Below, piece by piece: positions 12,578-20,531 of a stretch of 23,630 nucleotides of DNA. The translations under genes were made by a program, and so were the position numbers. The number at the start of each line of letters is the position of its first letter. Position 1 is the stretch's first letter. The notes beneath the pieces were generated by a model. It saw nothing but the letters and a program-made list of their open reading frames with translations, made no database searches and had not been told where the DNA came from. The stretch is from an uncultured Eubacteriales bacterium (lineage in GTDB: Bacteria; Bacillota; Clostridia; Oscillospirales; Oscillospiraceae). The stretch is taken from NCBI GenBank assembly GCA_900544295.1, contig UQUO01000030.1, positions 1 to 23,630 on the forward strand. The letters are read 5' to 3'.

Positions 12578-14212
12578 TTAGTTGTCGTAGGGTTCGAGGA
12601 AGGCGTGAAAGTGCCGCATGGGGAGATTGCGGCCCCAGACGATGCGCATGTTGGGGATGTTCTCCCTGTCCTCGTAGAGCGCCTTCACGGCGGCTATGAC
12701 GTAGTCGAGGTGCTCCTGCGTCAGGCGGCTGCGGTCTATGGCAAAGCGCACGACGTTGGCCAGCTCCGCCTGCTGCTCCGGGGTCTTGAGGTCGTACTCC
12801 ATTGAGTAGTCGCCCAGCTCGGAGACGCGGATGCCGTAGCGGCGGATAAGCTCGACGGAGAAGCCCTGGCCCGCGAAGGTGTCGTGTCCGCGCTTGCCGT
12901 CGAAGAACTCGTCCATGTTTATATACACCGCGTGGCCGCCAGCGGGCAGCACGACGCCCTTGACCCCGGCCTTGTAGAAGCCCTCGGCCAGGTAGTTGCA
13001 CTGGGCGATGCGCTCGTCCAGGTAGCCGAAGTTGCAGCTCTCATAGAGGCCGACCGCCAGGGCCATGATGTCGCGGCCAGACATGCCGCCGTACGAGTCG
13101 TTGCCATAGCAGGAGATCTGCTTGACCTTGAGCAGCACGCCCACGTCGGTCTTGACGCTGCCGTCGGGATTGAAGTCGGAGAAGTTCTTCCAGAAGAGAC
13201 CCCGGTCACGGAAGGCGAGCATGCCGCCCATGTTGGCGTGGCCGTCTTTTTTGGCGGACATTGTGAAGGCGTCGCAGTAGGAGAACATCTCGGTGGCTAT
13301 CTCTGCGATGGACTTATCGGCGTAGCCCTCCTCACTGGTCTTGATGAAATAGGCGTTCTCGGCCCAGCGCGCGGCATCGAAAACGAGGGGGATATTGTAC
13401 TTGTGCGCCACGCGGTTTATCTCGCGCAGGTTCGCCATGGAAACGGCCTGGCCGCAGATGGGGTTGTTGGTGATGCAGGCGAAGACCAGCGGTACGTTTT
13501 CGGGGCCGACGCCCTGGATGAGCTGTTCGAGCTTCTCGATGTCCATGTTGCCCTTGAAGGGGTTCTTCTCATATCTGCCGCCCTCGGGTATCTCATAGAG
13601 CAGCGCCTTGTCGTAGAGGTTGCGTGGGACGGAACCCATCTGCTTGATGTTGCCCTCGGTGGTATCGAAGTGGCCGTTGGAGGGGATGGTGAACACCTTG
13701 CCCGGGTGCCGGGCAGAGAGGATGTTGCGCACGATCTCCATGAGCACCGACTCCGCCGCGCGGCCCTGCTGGATGATGAAGGTGTTGGGCCGCTCCATCT
13801 GCGCGGCTCCGCCGTTGAAGAGGCCGCCCTCGTACTCGCAGAGGTAGAGCTCGTCCATCAGCTTCTCGACGTCGCGGCAGTCGGTGCGCACGAGGTCGAT
13901 GGACTTCTTCCAGTTCTTCTCGCCGCCGCGCTCGAAGATGTCGCGGAAGGTGTCGAGAAGGACGTAGTAACCGGTGTTGCGGCCATAGGCCTCATCGCCA
14001 AGGAAGAGGGCGGCCCACTGGTGGTTGGTCATTGCTGTTGTGCCGGAGTCGGACAGCATGTCCACAGTCAGCATCCCGGAGGGGAATGCAAACTCGTTGT
14101 AGTGCGTGGCCTTAAGGGCGCGCTCGCGCTGCTCCACGGTGACCGTGGGCAGGTCGCGGACCGCAAAGGCACAGTGGCGCGGGGTGGGTACGTTCAGCGG
14201 ATACTCTTTCAT
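12578..14212 (-). CDS. tnaA: Tryptophanase-type beta-eliminating lyase (PLP enzyme)
   Basis: A 544-residue PLP-dependent lyase of the tryptophanase/tyrosine phenol-lyase family, which splits an aromatic amino acid to the ring, pyruvate and ammonia. QQGRAAES (148-155) matches the phosphate-binding loop, FDAARWAENAYFI (278-290) carries the Asp that holds the pyridine nitrogen, and MSAKKDGHANMGGML (318-332) carries the PLP lysine, probably K322. Near the end RHFHAFLEPY contains H534 at the position where tryptophanases have a conserved His (tyrosine phenol-lyases have Phe), so indole formation from tryptophan is favoured. The protein is some 70 residues longer than classic enzymes, with extra sequence in the first half (for example about 85-130). 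The ATG at 14212 is chosen because AAGG and GGAGG lie just upstream; a start at 14272 lacks homology. No TnaC-like leader peptide is seen. Confidence 0.85.
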   Translation of the reverse strand: MKEYPLNVPTPRHCAFAVRDLPTVTVEQRERALKATHYNEFAFPSGMLTVDMLSDSGTTAMTNHQWAALFLGDEAYGRNTGYYVLLDTFRDIFERGGEKNWKKSIDLVRTDCRDVEKLMDELYLCEYEGGLFNGGAAQMERPNTFIIQQGRAAESVLMEIVRNILSARHPGKVFTIPSNGHFDTTEGNIKQMGSVPRNLYDKALLYEIPEGGRYEKNPFKGNMDIEKLEQLIQGVGPENVPLVFACITNNPICGQAVSMANLREINRVAHKYNIPLVFDAARWAENAYFIKTSEEGYADKSIAEIATEMFSYCDAFTMSAKKDGHANMGGMLAFRDRGLFWKNFSDFNPDGSVKTDVGVLLKVKQISCYGNDSYGGMSGRDIMALAVGLYESCNFGYLDERIAQCNYLAEGFYKAGVKGVVLPAGGHAVYINMDEFFDGKRGHDTFAGQGFSVELIRRYGIRVSELGDYSMEYDLKTPEQQAELANVVRFAIDRSRLTQEHLDYVIAAVKALYEDRENIPNMRIVWGRNLPMRHFHAFLEPYDN

Positions 14213-14529
14213 TAACCTTCTACCTCCATGTTCGGCGCATTGCGCCCTAAGATTTGGAGATACCCCGGTCACCGGCGCGTGCCGGCTGGCGGACGGTATA
14301 CCTGCCCAGGCCTCGCGCAGAGGCCGGAGCGGAGACGAGTCTAATTTCTAGTATAGATTGCTTCAATAGCCTTGTAATTGTTGAGCTAGACAAGAGAAAA
14401 ACGAAAAATTTGTCCAAACGGACAATTTATTTTAAACATTAATTGTTATTAATACTTGTAAAGAAAAGCCGGATTTTGTATATTGATATATGAAGCAGCA
14501 GGCTACTAAGCGGAGGAGGGTGAATACAC
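14213..14529. promoter_or_regulatory. Divergent control region between the lyase and the PucR-type gene
   Basis: A 317-base gap. The part next to the lyase is GC-rich with short hairpins (GGCCT..AGGCC; CCGGC..GCCGG), probably the lyase leader. The central and right part is AT-rich. A dyad TTGTCC-AAAC-GGACAA lies at 14410-14425, a good operator candidate between the two promoters. A minus-strand -10 TATACT (14355-14350) has TTACAA 16 bases upstream (14377-14372), a weak -35 box. The rightward promoter is listed separately. Confidence 0.5.
14456..14484 (+). promoter_or_regulatory. Candidate promoter of the PucR-family regulator gene
   Basis: TTGTAA (14456-14461), a 17-base spacer and TATATT (14479-14484) lie about 46 bases before the ATG at 14530, which itself has GGAGGAGGG upstream. 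Confidence 0.55.
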
Positions 14530-16113
14530 ATGACGGTGGCGGAGGTAATGAAGCTGCCCAGTATGGTCGGCGCGGAGGTGGTGGCGGGCCACGGCGGCCT
14601 CAGCCACCCGGTCGAGTCTGTCAACGTCCTGGAATACGGCTGTCCGACGGAGACTTTGAACCGCTTTTTCCGCGCCAACACCTTTGACGGGAGCGATCTG
14701 CTGATATCGGCCTTTGCATCCATTGCCGGGGACGTGGAGGCGCAGTGCGAGAATATACGCCGCTATCACGCCGTTGGCTCCGTGGGCCTGGTGCTGTACT
14801 ATGTCGGCATCATTGTCCCGGAGATAGACCAGCGGCTCATAGACGAGTGCGACAGGCTGAGCTTCCCGCTAATCTGTATGCCGCGCGGCCAGGCGGGGCT
14901 GAGGTACAGCGAGCTCATCCGTGAGGTGTTGTTTGAGATATACCGCGAGCAGCAGCGCGAGCAGTTCTTTGTCAGCACGCTGCTGGACCGCATCTCGGGC
15001 TTGCCCGCCCAGCAGAGGAGCATGGAGACACTGCTTCGTATGCTGAGTGAGCATCTGCGAGTATCGGTAATACTAACCGAGCATCGACGGGAGCTCAGCA
15101 CGGTTGTCTACTGGCCGCGCACCCTGGAGCCGGTTGTGGCTGACAAGCTGCACGGCTGGCTGAAGGACCTTAAAGGCGGCAGCGAGCTGCGCGTGCCGCT
15201 GGGCGACGGCGAGGGCTATCTCCAGAGCTGCCCGCACCTGCTGAGCGATTCGGATAATCTCAGGCTCTACACCCTCAAGTACCGCGAACCGCTGGGGGAG
15301 GATGCGCTCTGGCAGAGCAGCGAGTGCGTGCGGCTTTTCATCCATATCTGGAACAAGAACCACGGCAAATTTGTCGTTTCCGAGCTGGTGCGTGCCATAA
15401 TAAACGACGAGACGATACACCGCCAGCGCCTGGCCCAGCTCTTCAAAATCAGGACGGAGGATTTGAACCAGATGTGGCTTTTCATCCCCCGTCACGAGCC
15501 GGTGGAGCACGACGAGGGTCTGCTGCGCAGCTGCACGGACTATTTTTCAGCCTTTTCTGACCCTGTACTCGTAAGCTATTATGAGGATACGCTGGTGGTT
15601 TTCACCCACGCCCTTCGGGGCAGCACCCATGGGGACGGTGAATTTTTCGGCTCGCGTGAGCAGCTCGAGGCCATCAGCAGCCGGTACGAGATAATCTGCT
15701 GCGACAGCCTTGCTAGCAGCGCGGATGCGCGTCGGGCATATCTGGTAAGCATGGCCAACTGGCGTGCGGCGCGGCGCATTTACCCGCGTGCCGCCGTACT
15801 GAGGACGGCGGATGTCATGTTTGCTCAGCTGTGCCAGGAGATAATGTGCAAGCGGGAGACGCTGGAGCAATATGAGCAGAGCCTCTCCGGACTGCGCAGC
15901 TCGAACTCCGAGCTCATCCCGACACTGACCGTTTACCTCCTTGACGCCGGTTCGAGCATGGCGGAGACGGCAAAGCTGCTTTACGTCCACCTGAACACCG
16001 TAAAATACCGCCTGCGTCAAATCCAGGAACTGACCGGCCTGTCTCCGACCCAGATGCCCGACTCCTACTCCCTGTACATTGCAGCCGCAATAGATAGGAT
16101 ATCGGGCGAATAA
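14530..16113 (+). CDS. PucR-family transcriptional regulator
   Basis: A 527-residue regulator. Residues about 1-125 match the PucR N-terminal (purine catabolism regulator-like) domain: TVAEVMKLPSMVGAEVVAG, then VESVNVLEYGCP and GSDLLISAF. The middle (about 130-440) is a long linker/GGDEF-like region without catalytic GGDEF residues visible. The C-terminal HTH_30 domain (about 463-525) reads LIPTLTVYLLDAGSSMAETA, then KLLYVHLNTVKYRLRQIQEL, with the recognition helix around LNTVKYRL. The gene is divergent from the tryptophanase-type gene and upstream of the permease, so it probably controls one or both. The ligand is unknown; family members answer to purine-related compounds or, in other lineages, to amino acids such as proline. 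The start is well supported by the ribosome binding site. Confidence 0.88.
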   Translation: MTVAEVMKLPSMVGAEVVAGHGGLSHPVESVNVLEYGCPTETLNRFFRANTFDGSDLLISAFASIAGDVEAQCENIRRYHAVGSVGLVLYYVGIIVPEIDQRLIDECDRLSFPLICMPRGQAGLRYSELIREVLFEIYREQQREQFFVSTLLDRISGLPAQQRSMETLLRMLSEHLRVSVILTEHRRELSTVVYWPRTLEPVVADKLHGWLKDLKGGSELRVPLGDGEGYLQSCPHLLSDSDNLRLYTLKYREPLGEDALWQSSECVRLFIHIWNKNHGKFVVSELVRAIINDETIHRQRLAQLFKIRTEDLNQMWLFIPRHEPVEHDEGLLRSCTDYFSAFSDPVLVSYYEDTLVVFTHALRGSTHGDGEFFGSREQLEAISSRYEIICCDSLASSADARRAYLVSMANWRAARRIYPRAAVLRTADVMFAQLCQEIMCKRETLEQYEQSLSGLRSSNSELIPTLTVYLLDAGSSMAETAKLLYVHLNTVKYRLRQIQELTGLSPTQMPDSYSLYIAAAIDRISGE

Positions 16114-16135
16114 TGGCGCATAGTCCAAAAACGTC

Positions 16136-16180
16136 CAGGCCCTCTTGTCCGCATTGGATAAGAGGGCCTGTTCTTTTTTT
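16136..16180 (+). terminator. Intrinsic terminator after the PucR-family gene
   Basis: CAGGCCCTCTT (16136-16146) pairs with AAGAGGGCCTG (16160-16170), extended by GTCC/GGAT inside, and is followed by TTCTTTTTTT. The permease cassette therefore needs its own promoter or read-through. Confidence 0.9.
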
Positions 16181-16194
16181 GTCTTCGCAGACAA

Positions 16195-16222
16195 TTACAA
16201 GAGGCACAATTCCCTCTACAAT
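16195..16222 (+). promoter_or_regulatory. Candidate promoter of the permease-DUF917-dipeptidase cassette
   Basis: TTACAA (16195-16200) and TACAAT (16217-16222) are 16 bases apart, upstream of the permease ATG at 16283. The spacer contains an interrupted dyad GAGG...CCCTC that could be a regulator site. The -35 box is poor, as expected if an activator is needed. Confidence 0.4.
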
Positions 16223-16282
16223 AATCACGTGGGATTTGTGCAAATCATACGTCAGCAAAAAAGTAATGGGAGGGAAAGGAAA

Positions 16283-17563
16283 ATGGCAAAGAAAGCAATC
16301 GAAACTGCCGGCCTGAGCGAGGTAAAGGCAGAAGAACGCAAAAGCTGGGCAAGCATAGCCTTCATCTGGGCGGGCAGCGTCTGCTGCGTGCCGGCGCTCA
16401 TGGTCGGCGCGGGCATCACCGCCGGGCTCAGCTTCGGCCAGGGCATCCTGGCCATGTGCATTGGCTACGGCATCAACGTCGTGCTCATGGTGCTCATGAG
16501 CATACTCTCCTCGGACAAGGGCGTCCCCACCGTCGTGGCCGCCTCCGGCGCCTTCGGCAAGATAGGCTCCGGCTACGTCGTCTCCTTCATCATCGCCTTC
16601 TGCTTCATCTGCTGGTTCGGCTTCCAGGCCGTCGTCTGCGGCGAAGCCTTCGCGGGGCTGCTGGCGACGATGGGCCTCTCCATTCCGGGCTGGCTCTCCA
16701 CCGTCATATGGGGCCTCGTCATGTGCCTCACCGCCGTCTTCGGCATCAACTGGATTAAGATACTCAACATCGTCTCCGTCCCGGCGCTCATAGTCATCCT
16801 CGTCTACGCGGCCATCGCCGTCTTCTCCGACGCCGAGTCCGCCGCCGCGATTGCGAACTATGAGCCCGCGGGCAGCATCACCTTCGTCTCCGGCATCGGC
16901 ATGGCGGTCGGCGGCTTCGCCACCGGCGCGGTCCTCTCCGGCGACACGACCCGCTATTGCAAGAGCCGCCGCGACGTGCTTGTCTCGAGCGTTGTCGGCG
17001 TCATCCCCATGGGCGTCGGCACCCTGCTCATGGGCAGCGTCCTCGCCATCCACTCCGGCGCCGCCGGCATGGACACCGGCAGCATCGTCAACATGCTCTC
17101 GAGCGTCGGCTCGCCGATACTCGGCCTGCTCGTCCTCGTGCTCGCGACCTGGACGACCAACGTCTCCAACGCATACTCCGCGGGCTTCGCCCTGCTGAGC
17201 CTCACCCGCGCGAAGGACGAAAGGCGCGCCATGTTCACGCTTATCGCCGGCGTGCTCGGCACCGCGCTGGCCCTCTTCGGCATCACGAACTACTTCAACA
17301 ACTTCCTGAACATCCTCGCGGCCTTCATCCCGCCCGTGGCCGGCGTCGTCATTATGGACTACTTCGTCATAAACAAGATGCGCGTCGACAAGTGGCACGC
17401 GGTCGACGGCTTCAACTGGGCCGGCATAATCTCCTGGCTGGGCGGCTCAGCGGTGGCGCTGGCATTTCCGAGCGTGCTGGTGCCGACCATAAACGGAATT
17501 GTCGTTTCCTGCATACTCTATCTGATTCTCTACCCGCTTATAGGCAAAAAGAAGGCGGCGTAG
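16283..17563 (+). CDS. NCS1-family permease (cytosine/purine/hydantoin type)
   Basis: A 426-residue membrane transporter, likely twelve helices, resembling CodB/NCS1 nucleobase and hydantoin symporters. After a short cytoplasmic N-terminus (MAKKAIETAG...), KSWASIAFIWAGSVCCVPALMVGAGITAGL is the first-helix region, and GFATGAVLSGDTTRYCKSRRDV is the family's conserved loop in the middle. It ends with KKKAA. The ATG at 16283 is preceded by GGGAGGGAAAGGA, while the longer reading from 16145 crosses the terminator and promoter region and is rejected. It is followed 79 bases later by a DUF917 protein and then by a dipeptidase. The substrate is probably a ring compound such as cytosine, allantoin or a hydantoin. 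The choice among these is inference from the neighbours. Confidence 0.87.
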   Translation: MAKKAIETAGLSEVKAEERKSWASIAFIWAGSVCCVPALMVGAGITAGLSFGQGILAMCIGYGINVVLMVLMSILSSDKGVPTVVAASGAFGKIGSGYVVSFIIAFCFICWFGFQAVVCGEAFAGLLATMGLSIPGWLSTVIWGLVMCLTAVFGINWIKILNIVSVPALIVILVYAAIAVFSDAESAAAIANYEPAGSITFVSGIGMAVGGFATGAVLSGDTTRYCKSRRDVLVSSVVGVIPMGVGTLLMGSVLAIHSGAAGMDTGSIVNMLSSVGSPILGLLVLVLATWTTNVSNAYSAGFALLSLTRAKDERRAMFTLIAGVLGTALALFGITNYFNNFLNILAAFIPPVAGVVIMDYFVINKMRVDKWHAVDGFNWAGIISWLGGSAVALAFPSVLVPTINGIVVSCILYLILYPLIGKKKAA

Positions 17564-17642
17564 GCTGACAGCAATAAAACGGCTCAGTGAGCAGCCTTGG
17601 AAACCAATAATAAAGTCTATAAATAATTAAGGAGGAACGAGC

Positions 17643-18752
17643 ATGAGAAAGCTGTACAAACAGGACATAGTTGAGATCCTTTACGGGGCGACCCTCCTGG
17701 GCGCCGGCGGCGGCGGGTCGCTGTCGCAGGGGCTGGGGATGCTCGAGGGCCTGGAGGCCGCGGGTGAGGTCATCGAGCTCGAGATGCTGGACCTGGCGGA
17801 GATAGGCGACAACGAGTACGCCGCGATGGTCGCGGGCCTCGGCTCGCCGGTGGCGATGCTCGACCCCGACATGCCCATGTTCGGCCCCGACGCCGTGTAC
17901 GCCTACCGCGCCTTCCAGACCGCCTTCAAGGCCGAGGGCAAGGAGTGCAAATACCTCTATTCCGGCGAGATGGGCGGCTTCAACACCTTCACGCCGATGC
18001 TGGTGGCCATCCTCTCCGACAAGGACCCCGCCAAACGTATCAAGTTCCTGGACGTTGACAGCAACGGCCGCGCAGTTCCCGAGCTGAATACGACCCTCAA
18101 CGCCTACTATAACCACCCGCCCAAGCCCATGGGCCTCGGCAGCCTGAATGGCGACGAGATAATCGTCTATCCCGTCACCGACCACTCCGGCGAGCAGATA
18201 GCCCGTCAGATGTGCATGCTCTACAAGATGCGCATAGGCTTCGCCACCTGGGGTATGAACAAGGCGGAGATGGAGGAGGCCCTGGACATCGGCTGCGTCA
18301 CCAAGGCCCAGAACATCGGCAAGGCCCTGCTGGCCGCCCGCGCGAACGGCACCGACGTCATGGACGAGTTGAAGAAGGCCGTTGAGATCCGCGAGTTCTG
18401 CCGCGGCACCATCGAGAAGCTGGACATCAAGGCCGAGGGCGGCTTCGACTTCGGCACCACCGTGGTGAAGGGCGATGACGGCCACCTCTACTACATCGAC
18501 TTCAAAAACGAGAACCTCATCCTCCGCGACGAGGCCGGCAAGACCTGCCTGACGGCCCCCGAGGGCATCGGCCTCATCGACCTCGACACCCTCACTCCGC
18601 TTACCAATGCGGATACCAAGGTCGGCATGCGCCTGCTGGTCACCATGACGCCCGCGCACCCCAACTGGTGGGACGAGGAGCACAAGGCCTACACCTGCTG
18701 GCTGCCCGAGCTCGAGCGCGTCGGCATGAAGGGCGGCCAGGTGCGCTACTGA
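17643..18752 (+). CDS. DUF917 / S-methyl-thiohydantoin desulfurase (S-Me-THD) family protein
   Basis: A 369-residue soluble protein of the DUF917 family. Near the N-terminus GATLLGAGGGGSLSQG (15-30) is the family's glycine-rich signature. GSPVAMLD (67-74) and YSGEMGGFNTFTPM (about 105-118) are further family-like segments, and PVTDHSGEQIARQM (about 177-190) follows. A conserved fold like that of hydantoin-utilising (HyuA-like) proteins is often associated with this family. Members characterised elsewhere act on S-methyl-thiohydantoin or thioxo-imidazolidine compounds, some in ergothioneine breakdown, but most are uncharacterised. The ATG follows AAGGAGGAA. It sits between the NCS1 permease and the dipeptidase in one direction, so it likely acts on what the permease brings in. 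Confidence 0.82.
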   Translation: MRKLYKQDIVEILYGATLLGAGGGGSLSQGLGMLEGLEAAGEVIELEMLDLAEIGDNEYAAMVAGLGSPVAMLDPDMPMFGPDAVYAYRAFQTAFKAEGKECKYLYSGEMGGFNTFTPMLVAILSDKDPAKRIKFLDVDSNGRAVPELNTTLNAYYNHPPKPMGLGSLNGDEIIVYPVTDHSGEQIARQMCMLYKMRIGFATWGMNKAEMEEALDIGCVTKAQNIGKALLAARANGTDVMDELKKAVEIREFCRGTIEKLDIKAEGGFDFGTTVVKGDDGHLYYIDFKNENLILRDEAGKTCLTAPEGIGLIDLDTLTPLTNADTKVGMRLLVTMTPAHPNWWDEEHKAYTCWLPELERVGMKGGQVRY

Positions 18753-18773
18753 TAAGCTGAGGGAGGAAACCAC

Positions 18774-20222
18774 ATGGGCGTTTTGGCTCAGCTGGAGCCC
18801 AAAGAGGTATTCAGCTACTTTGAAACCATATGCGGCATCCCCCACGGCTCGGGGAATACCGGCCCCATAGCCGATTATCTGGTGCAGTTTGCGAAGGATA
18901 ACGGCCTCGAGTGGTACCGCGACGCGGCCAACAACGTTGTGCTGACCAAGCCCGCCAGCCCCGGGTACGAGGGCGCGGACACCATCATCCTCCAGGCCCA
19001 TACGGACATGGTCTGCGAAAAGGCCCCCGGCGTGGAGTTCGACTTCACCAAGGACGCCATCCGCCCCATCATCGAGGACGACGTCATCCGCGCGGACGGC
19101 ACGACCCTGGGCGCCGACGACGGCATCTCCGTTGCGATGATCCTGGCGCTGCTGAGCGATAAGGAGCTTAAGCATCCCAAGCTGGAGGCGCTGCTGACCT
19201 CGGACGAAGAGATCGGCCTCATAGGCGCATTTGCCTTCGACTGCTCTCACGTGACAGGCCACAAGCTCATAAATCTCGACTCGGAGTACGAGGGAGTGCT
19301 GATGTGCAGCTGCGCCGGCGGCGCGAACGCCTACTCCACCATTCCCGTTGATAGGGAAGAAGTGAAGCTCCAGCTCGTGGAGCTGAGCATAGGCGGCCTT
19401 GCGAGCGGACACTCCGGCGTGGAGATAGACAAGGGCCGCGCCAACTCCAACGTCCTCATGGGCAGGCTGCTCAGGACCTTGAGCGAAAAGGTGCCCTGCC
19501 GCCTTGTGAAGCTGGAGGGCGGCTCGCGTGAGACGGCCATCGCAGCCGCGGCAACGGCGCTCGTCGGCGTGCCGGAGGTCAGTGCGGCCGAGGCTGTGGA
19601 GATTGCCATGGCCTGCGGAGCGGTCTACGCCCGCGAATACGCTGCGGCAGAGCCCGGCCTTTGCGTGAATGCCAAGGCTACGGACGTTGACACGGTCAAG
19701 GCCCTGAGCCTGGAGAGCACGGCCCGCGTCATCCGCGTGCTGTTGGCCCTGCCCGACAGCGTCCAGGCCATGAGCATGGATATGCCGGGCCTGGTGCAGA
19801 CCTCTATAAACTTCGGCGTACTGCAGCTGAGGGAAGACGAGCTTTACTGCGCCAACACCGTGCGCAGCTCCATGACCACTCAGAAGATGTGGATACTCGA
19901 CAAGGTCAAGGCAGTCGTCGAGCTGGCTGGCGGCAAGACCGAGATAACGGGTAGCTATCCCGGCTGGTCGTATAATCCCAACTCGGTGGTTAAGGACACC
20001 ATCCTCCGCGCCTACAAGAGCCTCTTCGGCAAGGAGGCGACGGTGGAGGCCGTCCACGCGGGCATCGAGTGTGGTCTCTTCGCGGACAGCATACCCAACC
20101 TCGACTGCGTGTCCATAGGTCCCAATATGGCGGACGTCCATACGCCGAGAGAGCATGTGAGCATCTCCTCGACCCGCCGGACTTACGAGCTGCTGCGGGA
20201 GGTCCTTGCCCAGAGCAGGTGA
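18774..20222 (+). CDS. pepD: PepD-type aminoacyl-histidine dipeptidase (M20C peptidase)
   Basis: A 482-residue zinc dipeptidase. QAHTDMV (75-81) gives metal ligand H76 and catalytic D78, GADDGI (113-118) the bridging aspartate D115, TSDEEIG (142-148) the catalytic and metal glutamates (E145, E146), and LINLDSE (165-171) the metal D169. HAGIECGLF near residue 425 gives the last metal histidine. Length fits PepD/Xaa-His dipeptidases, which cleave dipeptides such as carnosine. No signal peptide is visible, so it is cytoplasmic. The gene starts 21 bases after the DUF917 stop with GGGAGGAAA upstream and is followed by a strong terminator. The preference for Xaa-His substrates is family knowledge, not shown here. 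Confidence 0.92.
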   Translation: MGVLAQLEPKEVFSYFETICGIPHGSGNTGPIADYLVQFAKDNGLEWYRDAANNVVLTKPASPGYEGADTIILQAHTDMVCEKAPGVEFDFTKDAIRPIIEDDVIRADGTTLGADDGISVAMILALLSDKELKHPKLEALLTSDEEIGLIGAFAFDCSHVTGHKLINLDSEYEGVLMCSCAGGANAYSTIPVDREEVKLQLVELSIGGLASGHSGVEIDKGRANSNVLMGRLLRTLSEKVPCRLVKLEGGSRETAIAAAATALVGVPEVSAAEAVEIAMACGAVYAREYAAAEPGLCVNAKATDVDTVKALSLESTARVIRVLLALPDSVQAMSMDMPGLVQTSINFGVLQLREDELYCANTVRSSMTTQKMWILDKVKAVVELAGGKTEITGSYPGWSYNPNSVVKDTILRAYKSLFGKEATVEAVHAGIECGLFADSIPNLDCVSIGPNMADVHTPREHVSISSTRRTYELLREVLAQSR

Positions 20223-20242
20223 GGCCCCAAAACCCCAAAACC

Positions 20243-20280
20243 AAACTGCCCTTCCGCTTAGAGCGGGAGGGCAGTTTTTT
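20243..20280 (+). terminator. Intrinsic terminator after pepD
   Basis: AACTGCCCT-T-CCGCT pairs with AGCGG-G-AGGGCAGTT around a short loop, followed by TTTTTTG. It closes the permease-DUF917-pepD cassette. Confidence 0.92.
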
Positions 20281-20441
20281 GCGTGCAGCCAAACAGGTGC
20301 GCAGGTCAAAATTTCGGACGCTTTTGCCCTGTCGAGTGGTCTAACCACGGGCGTGGGCCGAGATATGGCCATTATCGGGCGTATAAATGCGGCATAAATG
20401 GAAACTGCTCAAAAAAGTAGCTGAGTGTTGAAAAAATGTGT
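20281..20441 (+). other. Gene-free region upstream of the dehydratase operon
   Basis: No coding sequence is supported. A nested hairpin GCCC...GTGGT-CTA-ACCAC-GGGC lies at 20326-20352, GGCC-GAGATAT-GGCC follows near 20357, and a direct repeat ATAAATG occurs at 20383-20389 and 20394-20400, exactly 11 bases apart (one helical turn), about 42 bases before the promoter. The repeat could be an activator or repressor site. Confidence 0.4.
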
Positions 20442-20470
20442 TTGACAATTAACGATGCCTTTGGTATCCT
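20442..20470 (+). promoter_or_regulatory. Promoter of the 2-hydroxyacyl-CoA dehydratase operon
   Basis: A perfect TTGACA (20442-20447), 17-base spacer and TATCCT (20465-20470) lie about 60 bases before the first ATG at 20532, which has AGAGGGGGAT upstream. Confidence 0.7.
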
Positions 20471-20531
20471 TGACTATAGAAACGGCTTTTTAACAATGCA
20501 TATTGGGCAATTTAATTAGAGGGGGATTGGA

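Noticed and set aside
12884..14215. Open frame on the plus strand (443 codons) antisense to the tryptophanase-type gene
   Set aside because: A shadow of a well-recognised PLP enzyme; the translation has biased composition and no motif.
14213..14340. TnaC-type leader peptide upstream of the tryptophanase-type gene
   Set aside because: No short frame with a ribosome binding site and a key tryptophan codon is seen in the leader.
15914..17398. Open frame on the minus strand (494 codons) across the PucR gene end and permease gene
   Set aside because: It runs through a strong intrinsic terminator and is antisense to two recognised genes; the translation is an Ala/Asp/Glu/Arg/His-rich shadow.
17538..20372. 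Very long open frame on the minus strand (944 codons) across the DUF917 and PepD genes
   Set aside because: It runs antisense to two clearly recognised proteins, has low-complexity His/Gly/Val/Arg-rich translation, no start signal and crosses the pepD terminator. It is a product of GC-biased codon third positions.
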